DNA of 19,486 nt, from the NCBI GenBank assembly GCA_947307005.1, contig CAMZHY010000013.1:1-19486 (forward strand), given 5' to 3'. Source of the stretch: an uncultured Planctomycetaceae bacterium (GTDB lineage: Bacteria > Planctomycetota > Planctomycetia > Pirellulales > Thermoguttaceae). Below are positions 13,614 to 19,486 of the stretch, in pieces. Every line of letters starts with the position of its first letter. The first letter of the stretch is position 1. A program made the position numbers and the translations under genes. The notes beneath the pieces were generated by a model. The model was not told the DNA's origin. It saw only the letters and a program-made list of their open reading frames with translations, and did not search any database.

Positions 13614-13652
13614 TTGCAACTTATTTGCAACTTATTTGCAACAAAGTTGCAA
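13614..13652. repeat. Array B: three 11-bp repeats capped by an inverted copy
   Basis: TTGCAAC starts at 13614, 13625 and 13636 with the same 11-base period, followed by AAA and a perfect inverted GTTGCAA (13646-13652). Both arrays begin with GAATTGCAACTT. Array B lies directly beyond the stop of the minus-strand AlbA_2 gene. Confidence 0.8.
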
Positions 13653-13658
13653 ATAAGT
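13630..13658 (-). terminator. Perfect 13-bp hairpin at the 3' end of the AlbA_2 gene
   Basis: ACTTATTTGCAAC (13630-13642) and GTTGCAAATAAGT (13646-13658) pair perfectly around AAA. On the minus strand the hairpin begins one base after the stop codon of the AlbA_2 gene. No T-run follows, so it may act by structure or be the end of the protein-binding array rather than a true intrinsic terminator. Confidence 0.45.
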
Positions 13659-13659
13659 C

Positions 13660-15297
13660 TCAATCTTTTTCTTCCTCAACTGCACTAGGTCGAGGAAACC
13701 AACGTGAGGCTTTTGTTTCTCCGTGTTTATAAATGCGCTCTTCTTTACATAGTTCACGGAGCAAAACCTGAATCTGCCCACGACTATGACTAGGCAGTAC
13801 TTGTTGTAATTCTCGGAACGGAGTCCCTTCGTCTCCATTTTCGCAGATGTGCTTCAGCAAAAGCGCCTTATTGGTTTCACGATCCAACCCAACGATTCTC
13901 GTATGAACGCCGGTCTTTCCTGCCACGCTATACATGCTACGTGACAACACATATTTATTGCGTCCGATTCGTTCAACAATCCCCATTTCAGTTAGTTGTT
14001 TTAAACGAGGACGTAAATTTTTGTTGATAGGTTGTTCATAACACAGCGCGTTGACTACAAGGAAATCCGCTGTGGACATATTGTCCAGTCGATCGTTTCC
14101 TATCCTGTTGATCAACGAGAGCATTTTCTTATCTAACACAAGTCCATTCAGGGTCAGACTGACGAAATTATCGTCTGTTCCGGTAAAATCTGGCAACTGT
14201 TTAGCTTCTTTTATACTCGTTTCATAAATAATATTCATTCCTTGACCTGAACGCTCCACGAGTCCGCAGAATGCTAAAATTTCTGCAATTCGTCGATTGC
14301 GCGGAGTCTGGCGATCTAGAATATTTTCAAGCGAGATTCCGTTCGGAAAACCGCCGGGACTCTCAACGACGAGTTTTTCTGGATATTGTCTGATAAACAC
14401 GCTCCCCGCAAACTGATAGTTCCTGTGGCTGACTGCGTTCAATATCGCTTCACGGACGGCTCTCTCGTTGAATGTTGGAATATCAAAGATAAAAAAGCCT
14501 TCTTGATAGTGTTGGATATCATTTCGCAAGTTGACGAGTTCCCACAAGCGATTATGACACGCGAAAAAGCCGACCCGAAACTCTTCCCGTTGATTAGCGG
14601 GTCCAGACGCGTTGGAAGAACGGTACTCAAACACGATTTCAGATTGAGGCAAATACTTTCCGAGCGATTCCTTCTTTCCAAATAGAATCAGGGCCGCATA
14701 GGTGACGCCTTCGTCGGTTATCGCCTCACAATCATGCAAAAGCTGTTCAAGGGACAGACCCGACAACCGTTTATTGCCGCTCTTTTCTATCCACTTTTCT
14801 CGGAATGTCTCTACTGCTGAATCGTCAAGATCAGAAAGCGTCGCGGACGTGCAGATAGTTCCGGAAAAATCAACTCCCGTCTCGTCGTATATTTTACGAC
14901 GGAATTCTTCCGTCATCGGAATCAGGGCGTCGCCTTCATAACGCCATGCCACGCCGTCAACTTGTACGGGAAGCCCCAGTGGTCTGCTTGCCACGTCAAA
15001 CACTAAAACTCGTTTTCCGTCAGAGTTAAGCAATTGAAAATCCACCATGACTTTCAACTTGTCAATAAGTCCTTTGCGAGTTCTTTCTGGTTGATCGAAC
15101 GCCTCGCTACCGACGACCTTGCGAGGGCGCTTATCGGAAATCCCAAAGACAAGTTTTCCTCCTCCGCAATTGGCCAAAGCGCAGCAGCATCGAGCAGCCT
15201 CGTCAGAGTCAAAACGCCGCTTCGCTTCTTTAAACTGGCAATGCTCGCCTTCTTTTGCATTCAGTAATTCTTCTATTGTTATTGGCTGATTCAACAT
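13660..15297 (-). CDS. AlbA_2/Schlafen-like and HATPase-domain protein (RecG-like regulator group)
   Basis: A 545-residue soluble protein of the group often misnamed RecG-like helicase or divergent AAA-4 transcriptional regulator. Residues about 10-130 are an AlbA_2 (Schlafen-type) nucleic-acid-binding domain: EFKE-like QFKEAKR at 21-27 and GGGKLVFGISD (45-55). Residues about 278-360 carry the HATPase_c_4 elements, REAILNAVSHRNY (282-294), ESPGGFPNGIS (312-322) and VERSGQGM (347-354). The C-terminal 400-540 looks like one or two winged helices (ADFLVVNALCYE; RGQIQVLLRELCKEERIYKHG). Such proteins are common in mobile islands and near defence genes. It is clearly AT-richer than its neighbours and stands alone, which suggests transfer. 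The ATG at 15297 lacks a good ribosome binding site. A hairpin and an 11-bp repeat array follow its stop. Domains are well supported; the role is unknown. Confidence 0.85.
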   Translation of the reverse strand: MLNQPITIEELLNAKEGEHCQFKEAKRRFDSDEAARCCCALANCGGGKLVFGISDKRPRKVVGSEAFDQPERTRKGLIDKLKVMVDFQLLNSDGKRVLVFDVASRPLGLPVQVDGVAWRYEGDALIPMTEEFRRKIYDETGVDFSGTICTSATLSDLDDSAVETFREKWIEKSGNKRLSGLSLEQLLHDCEAITDEGVTYAALILFGKKESLGKYLPQSEIVFEYRSSNASGPANQREEFRVGFFACHNRLWELVNLRNDIQHYQEGFFIFDIPTFNERAVREAILNAVSHRNYQFAGSVFIRQYPEKLVVESPGGFPNGISLENILDRQTPRNRRIAEILAFCGLVERSGQGMNIIYETSIKEAKQLPDFTGTDDNFVSLTLNGLVLDKKMLSLINRIGNDRLDNMSTADFLVVNALCYEQPINKNLRPRLKQLTEMGIVERIGRNKYVLSRSMYSVAGKTGVHTRIVGLDRETNKALLLKHICENGDEGTPFRELQQVLPSHSRGQIQVLLRELCKEERIYKHGETKASRWFPRPSAVEEEKD

Positions 15298-15395
15298 GGA
15301 AGTCTTTATGCAATAAGCATTATCTGTCGATTAATTCGTGAGCTTTTTCTGTGTGTTATGCCATTCGCTTACGGGCAAACCTACGCGCTAAAAGA

Positions 15396-15419
15396 ATTGG
15401 AACGGAATACCATTCCAAT
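15396..15419. promoter_or_regulatory. 24-bp near-palindrome upstream of the AlbA_2 gene
   Basis: ATTGGAA (15396-15402) and TTCCAAT (15413-15419) are perfect arms, and the ten bases between are themselves largely symmetric, giving 20 of 24 self-complementary positions. It lies about 100 bases before the AlbA_2 start and could be an operator for autoregulation. The rest of the 286-base gap holds only AT-rich sequence and the nested repeat at 15473. Confidence 0.45.
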
Positions 15420-15464
15420 CCAATCAGTCCTTGATATCAAAACTCCCACACAGTCGACAATAAT

Positions 15465-15474
15465 TATCGCTAGA
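15465..15474. repeat. Right copy of the 10-bp direct repeat
   Basis: TATCGCTAGA repeats the sequence at 13282-13291 in the same orientation. It overlaps the first two bases of the nested inverted repeat that starts at 15473, and composition returns to GC-rich shortly after. Confidence 0.35.
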
Positions 15475-15576
15475 CGGCTGGCGTGAAAAAACTTCAAATG
15501 GCTCGAAATAAACAGAACGCTTCAAGCGTCAATTTCAACGTCGTTCATTATAAGCCATTTTTACTCGCCAGCCGTC
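15473..15576. repeat. Nested three-level inverted repeat element
   Basis: Outer arms GACGGCTGGCG (15473-15483) and CGCCAGCCGTC (15566-15576) are perfect. Inside them AAATGGCT (15496-15503) pairs with AGCCATTT (15553-15560), and at the centre ACGCTT (15517-15522) pairs with AAGCGT (15524-15529). On the minus strand it starts seven bases after the stop of the large glycosidase-like gene. It may be a 3' mRNA structure, a small structured RNA or a miniature inverted-repeat element. Confidence 0.6.
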
Positions 15577-15583
15577 CGCGTAG

Positions 15584-18500
15584 TTATTTCGCCTTGAGCG
15601 CGACGCCCGTAAGAACGCGTTTGAGGAACGTCTCGCCGGACTCAAGACGCATATCGGCGCAGCACGCCCAGTCGCCGCTCGACTCTTTATTCACGTCCGC
15701 GGCGACGATCAGCGTTACGTCCTCGCCCGCGTACTCGCTCAGATCCGCCTCGACGGGCGTCCAGACGTGATCCGTCACGAGCGTTTGCGCGAGCGTCTTC
15801 TCTTCGCCGTCGGCGCGTCTGACCGCGACCTCGTAGAGAATCCCGTCGCCGGGATCGGAACCGTCGCCCTTGCCCGCGTTCATGCGGAATACGACCGACT
15901 TCTCCGCCGGAACCGAAACCTGATATTCTACGATCGTCCGACCGATTCCGCCAATATAGGGCGGATGCATCCGCCGCGCCTTCTTCGCGACTCCGCCGCA
16001 GGTCACGGTCTCGAAATGCTTCTGCGCGCCGGTTCCGTCGAAGAACGGCGTCGGCTCCTCGCCGCGACGCTGGAGTTTGACGACGGCCGGCGACGAGGAA
16101 CTTTCAAAGTCAAAGGGATAACGTCGATACGTCTCCTGAACGTCGGTCGTTAGAATAAACTCCGATCCCCCGAACTCCGTCGTCAACGTTTCCGCGCCGG
16201 TTTTTTCCGCCGTCGCAAAGGAGACGGGGACGCCGTTCTTATCCGAAACGTCGCCGAGTCCAATATTGCGGAAAAGAATCGTTCCGTCGTCGTCGGAACG
16301 AAACGCGCCTTGGGCGGGGTTTATCACGAACAACTCGACAAACTCGCCCGCGACCGGCTCCGCCCAAACGTGCGTGAAGCGACCGTATTTCGGACAGAAC
16401 CACAAACGTCCGTCGGGAAGCCAAGTTTTCTCGACAAACTGGGCTTCGTCCGCCGTCGGCGCAAATTCCGGCGCGCGCCATTCGACGGAACGTCCTTTTT
16501 GCTTCAATTCAACGGTTTCGCCGGGCTCGACGAACCGTTTCGACGCGCTCCACTCTTGAGGCGCGGCGTCCGCCGTTCCAAGCGCTTTGAAGACAACCTT
16601 GTAAGAAAACGCGCCTTCAACGGGCGCGACGAAAACGAAGCCGCGCGCGCGTCTAACCGTCGCGGGACCGAGTTCTTTGTTCTCGCGATCGAGCGCGACG
16701 GCGGAGACAAGTTCGCCCTGCTCCGCGAGTTTGAACCCGATTTCTTTATCGTCGTAAGGGATGATCTCGTATTCGCCGGGCGTTTCGAGGACGCGGCAGA
16801 GTCCGACGCCGTCGCCGCAAGCGCGGTTGCGTTCGGTCCACGTTCCGCGCGCGTCGAACCAGATATACTCGGGAGATTCGCAGTAATCAAAACGATGAAG
16901 CGCGTTGGAGAGCGATTCGACGCGAACTTTGCCGTCCGCCGTCCACGCGAGGTAGCCGTTTGGAGGCAGAACGAAGGTTTTATCATCGAGTTTGGCGGTC
17001 ATCCGCTCCGTCTTGGAGCCGTTGGAGAGAACCGTCGTTCCGTCCTTATAGACGACGCAAATCTGGCTGCGCTTGACAAGATCGCGCTTGAGTGCCTCGG
17101 ACGTCTCGTAGCCCTCGCCGTCGGCGTCGAAGTAGCGAATCGTCTCCGCCGACGTCTGCGTGTAATACGACGCGATCTGCTGCGTCATGAAATAGGAGCG
17201 CGCCGCGAGCCGCCACCCGTAGTCCGCCGCGTAGAACCCGGAATGACCGAAGGCGAGCGTCGCCGCGACGAAACGATCGACAAAATCGCTCTGTTCTTCG
17301 GGCGCCTTCGGAGAGTAGCCGGGCGCGAACATGCCGAGGTTGCCCATGCCGAAATCGACCTCAAGGTCGTGAATTTTGCGGAGGTCGAAGTCGACGAGCC
17401 ACGGGTTCAGGAACATATTGTACGGCTGATCCTGCGCGTAGTTGCCGTCGACAAGTCCGGCGTAGAAACAGTGGTGCGGACCTTCGGAGTAGGTCGGACC
17501 GCCCCAATTCTTCTTCTGGAGGAGGAAAATCTCGCCGTAGGGGTAGAAGACGCTCATGAACGTTCCGGCGCCGGGGACGCGCTCGTCGTAGTCGGTTCGG
17601 GTCCACGGGGGAACGGAGGAGTGAACGTCGCAGTACGCGCAGGAGAAGTGGAATTTTTCCTCGTTGATCGGCGTGAGCTTCTCGCAGTATTCGACGGCGC
17701 GAGTCGGTTTAGGCGCGTAGCATCGCATCCACGCGGGCTGGAGCGTCCAGTCGGCGGCGCGGCTGATCATGTCGGGCGACCAGTATTCGTTGACGGGCGA
17801 GAAGTCCGTGAAGTTGTTGTAGGGACCGTAGACGAAACCGAGTTGATCCTGCATGAAGCGGCAGTAGTCGAACCATCCTTCGTCGCCGCCTTTGCCGGGC
17901 GCGGGCTTCGTGCGGAACGTAAAGCTCTCGCCGCCGTCGCGCCAGCAGACTTCATGGTCGGTGACGATCATATGACGCATGCCGTGTCGGTAGACGTCGG
18001 ACCAATACGCTTTGTCGCGTTCGCGCGTCGTCGCGCCGTGGGAACGCCAGACGCCTTTGCCCGCGACGGCGCGGTACGGGGACGCGGGGTTCGCGATCGT
18101 CGGGAGAACTTCGTCGAACTCGGGGGAGAAGGTTACGACGAAGCGTTCGTAGACGTCGTTGCGCGTTCCGTCCGTCTTAACGCGGTATTCCGCGCCGCCG
18201 TTGAGCGTCGCCGTCTTGCCGTCGACGCCGTTGGCGCCGCGCAGATACGACGCGCCGCTGCGATACCAGTCGATATGCGCGGCGGCGAAGAGTTGCGAAA
18301 CTCTGTCCGGATCGGAGTCGTTCGTCGCGATAAGACCGACGCCGGGACGGCGCCCGTAGTCGTAGAGGTAGTACGGAATCGTAAAGACGCGCGCGGCGCT
18401 AAGATTCTCGACGCGACCGAACGCGACTTCGGGGACGCGCCCGCCCTTGGCGAGCGTATCGATCACGAGGCTCTTGCCTTTGATCTGGAACCGATACTCG

Positions 18501-19486
18501 ACCTCGGTGGTCGCGGTCTCCGAAGAGAGCTTCCACCGCGCCGCGGCGCCTTCGTCCGTCTGCTTGAACTCCAGCAGTTCGGCGGACTTCACCGGCTCGA
18601 CGTTTCCGGAATCGCCGACGAGTTTCGTCACGCCGCCCCCAACGCACGGGCTGAAGGGTTCCGAACGCTCCCATTTCGCGGTCAGGTCGGACCAGTCTCC
18701 GGCGCGGGGCTTGTACTCGTAAACGAGCGTCCCGTCGGTTCCGGTGTAGACGAAATCGCATCCGTCGCCGTAGAAATGGAACATCGGCGTCTTGATATTC
18801 TTCGAGGAGTCGGGAACGATCGTGTCCTCGTTCGTCGGGAACGGAAGGCGTCCTTCGCCCGTATTGACGCCGAGGGGCTGGCCTTCGAAGAGGTCGATCC
18901 CCGGTTTCGGACGCTGGGAGAAGGTCAGCGGCGCGCGCTCCTCCTTAAAGACGCAGAGCGAATCGAAATAGAGCGTCCGATCCTCGGTATTCGTCCCGGC
19001 GACGACGCGGACCCCGGAGAACGCGCCTCCGGTTTCGAGAAGGGACGCCAGCTCGCGTGGAATAATACGATAGCAGAGGAACCATTCTTTCCAGTTGACG
19101 GTCTCGAGGGGCAGTTCGTATTCTTTACCGGCGGAGTCAAGGAAGAGCAGTTTGACGCGAACGCGCGGGGTCGTCGGATCGACGGTCCAGCCCCAGTTGT
19201 TGCCGACGATCCAGCAGGAGCACGCGTCGACCTCCTTTTCGGTCAGCGGAATCGCCTGCGGCGGTCGAATCGTAACCTCGGGGACGGCGCCGGCGGGATC
19301 CTCGCAGCGATACGTCAGCTTGCCGACATACTGACCGTACATCTGCTCTTCGCGGGAACGTTCGAAGCTCGCGACGGAATTCGTCGTCTCGACGCGCCAT
19401 CCGTCGAGATTTTCAAAATCGACGAGGGGCGTCCGAACCTCCTCCGTTCGCCCCGCCCACTCCATCTCATAAGGGCGTTTTCCCAC
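15584..19486 (-). CDS. Very large glycosidase-like protein, partial (5' end outside window)
   Basis: At least 1300 residues are encoded, and the frame is still open at the window edge, so the true start and any signal peptide are missing. Counted from the edge, residues about 1-450 are beta-rich with many aromatic residues, like carbohydrate-binding or supporting beta-sandwich domains. About 480-830 looks like a (beta/alpha)8 barrel: MIVTDHEVCW, GFVYGPYNNFTDF, FSCAYCDVHSS with Asp620, a SEG segment near 669 and GNLGMFAPGY. These acidic residues at strand ends suit a retaining glycoside hydrolase, but I cannot assign a family. About 1125-1290 resembles a further beta-sandwich of the carbohydrate-binding type (VVFRMNAGKGDGSDPGDGI; DLSEYAGEDVTLIVAADVN). 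Composition matches the GC-rich background. It could alternatively be a non-catalytic surface protein. A nested hairpin element follows the stop. Confidence 0.65.
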   Translation of the reverse strand: MGKRPYEMEWAGRTEEVRTPLVDFENLDGWRVETTNSVASFERSREEQMYGQYVGKLTYRCEDPAGAVPEVTIRPPQAIPLTEKEVDACSCWIVGNNWGWTVDPTTPRVRVKLLFLDSAGKEYELPLETVNWKEWFLCYRIIPRELASLLETGGAFSGVRVVAGTNTEDRTLYFDSLCVFKEERAPLTFSQRPKPGIDLFEGQPLGVNTGEGRLPFPTNEDTIVPDSSKNIKTPMFHFYGDGCDFVYTGTDGTLVYEYKPRAGDWSDLTAKWERSEPFSPCVGGGVTKLVGDSGNVEPVKSAELLEFKQTDEGAAARWKLSSETATTEVEYRFQIKGKSLVIDTLAKGGRVPEVAFGRVENLSAARVFTIPYYLYDYGRRPGVGLIATNDSDPDRVSQLFAAAHIDWYRSGASYLRGANGVDGKTATLNGGAEYRVKTDGTRNDVYERFVVTFSPEFDEVLPTIANPASPYRAVAGKGVWRSHGATTRERDKAYWSDVYRHGMRHMIVTDHEVCWRDGGESFTFRTKPAPGKGGDEGWFDYCRFMQDQLGFVYGPYNNFTDFSPVNEYWSPDMISRAADWTLQPAWMRCYAPKPTRAVEYCEKLTPINEEKFHFSCAYCDVHSSVPPWTRTDYDERVPGAGTFMSVFYPYGEIFLLQKKNWGGPTYSEGPHHCFYAGLVDGNYAQDQPYNMFLNPWLVDFDLRKIHDLEVDFGMGNLGMFAPGYSPKAPEEQSDFVDRFVAATLAFGHSGFYAADYGWRLAARSYFMTQQIASYYTQTSAETIRYFDADGEGYETSEALKRDLVKRSQICVVYKDGTTVLSNGSKTERMTAKLDDKTFVLPPNGYLAWTADGKVRVESLSNALHRFDYCESPEYIWFDARGTWTERNRACGDGVGLCRVLETPGEYEIIPYDDKEIGFKLAEQGELVSAVALDRENKELGPATVRRARGFVFVAPVEGAFSYKVVFKALGTADAAPQEWSASKRFVEPGETVELKQKGRSVEWRAPEFAPTADEAQFVEKTWLPDGRLWFCPKYGRFTHVWAEPVAGEFVELFVINPAQGAFRSDDDGTILFRNIGLGDVSDKNGVPVSFATAEKTGAETLTTEFGGSEFILTTDVQETYRRYPFDFESSSSPAVVKLQRRGEEPTPFFDGTGAQKHFETVTCGGVAKKARRMHPPYIGGIGRTIVEYQVSVPAEKSVVFRMNAGKGDGSDPGDGILYEVAVRRADGEEKTLAQTLVTDHVWTPVEADLSEYAGEDVTLIVAADVNKESSGDWACCADMRLESGETFLKRVLTGVALKAK

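Larger units (their letters stand above)
13269..13659. other. AT-rich gene-free stretch with repeats
   Basis: Apart from the hairpin at 13296-13329 and the two 11-bp repeat arrays listed separately, I see nothing here. No open frame of note exists on either strand. Base composition drops sharply to AT-rich from about 13480, in line with the gene that follows on the minus strand. Confidence 0.5.

Noticed and set aside
13502..13652. CRISPR array
   Set aside because: The repeated unit is 11 bp and contiguous, with no spacers of regular length, and no cas genes are present.
15473..15576. Integron attC site
   Set aside because: Size and fold are similar, but the conserved GTTRRRY/RYYYAAC core sites are missing and there is no integrase or cassette array.

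Overview
The window looks like chromosomal DNA from a GC-rich, Gram-negative-type bacterium, most plausibly a planctomycete or a relative in the PVC group. That placement is inference. It rests on the strongly GACGTC/CGCG-rich coding style, a very large glycosidase-like protein, an acyl-carrier-protein/ketosynthase/dehydratase/AMP-ligase cassette and a MoxR ATPase paired with a large uncharacterised protein. No rRNA, tRNA, transposase, integrase or CRISPR array was seen.

Left part (1-2424): an AT-richer gene of unknown function, possibly cut by the window edge, ends before a clear intrinsic terminator. A small four-helix membrane protein follows on the minus strand, then a hairpin-rich gene-free stretch and a 57-residue 2[4Fe-4S] ferredoxin on the minus strand.

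Middle (2425-9334, all plus strand): a GNAT-type acyltransferase and a secreted TlpA-like thioredoxin protein may be co-transcribed. After a long hairpin and a promoter with a structured leader comes a second group: a MoxR-type AAA+ ATPase, an 852-residue multidomain protein ending in a DUF2325-like domain, and a TetR-family repressor. The DUF58/VWA partners that usually follow moxR are absent.

Lipid-type operon (9384-13329, plus strand): a near-consensus sigma70-type promoter is flanked by two inverted repeats sharing the half-site AGTTAT, which are good candidate sites for the adjacent TetR protein. Behind it lie acyl carrier protein, FabF-type ketosynthase, FabZ-type dehydratase and an adenylate-forming acyl ligase, closely spaced. 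Catalytic residues are intact in all four, but no ketoreductase, acyltransferase or enoyl reductase is in the window. The cassette therefore probably borrows core fatty-acid enzymes to build or modify one specific acyl chain.

Right part (13269-19486): an AT-rich block holds two arrays of an 11-bp repeat, an AlbA_2/HATPase (Schlafen/RecG-like) regulator on the minus strand, a palindrome and a nested inverted-repeat element. A 10-bp direct repeat brackets this block, as expected for an inserted island. The window ends inside a giant minus-strand protein resembling a secreted glycoside hydrolase, open at its N-terminus.

Most interesting leads: the DUF2325 protein with its degenerate NYN-like N-terminus and duplicated middle module, the 11-bp repeat arrays beside the AlbA_2 gene, and the operator-flanked promoter of the acyl cassette.
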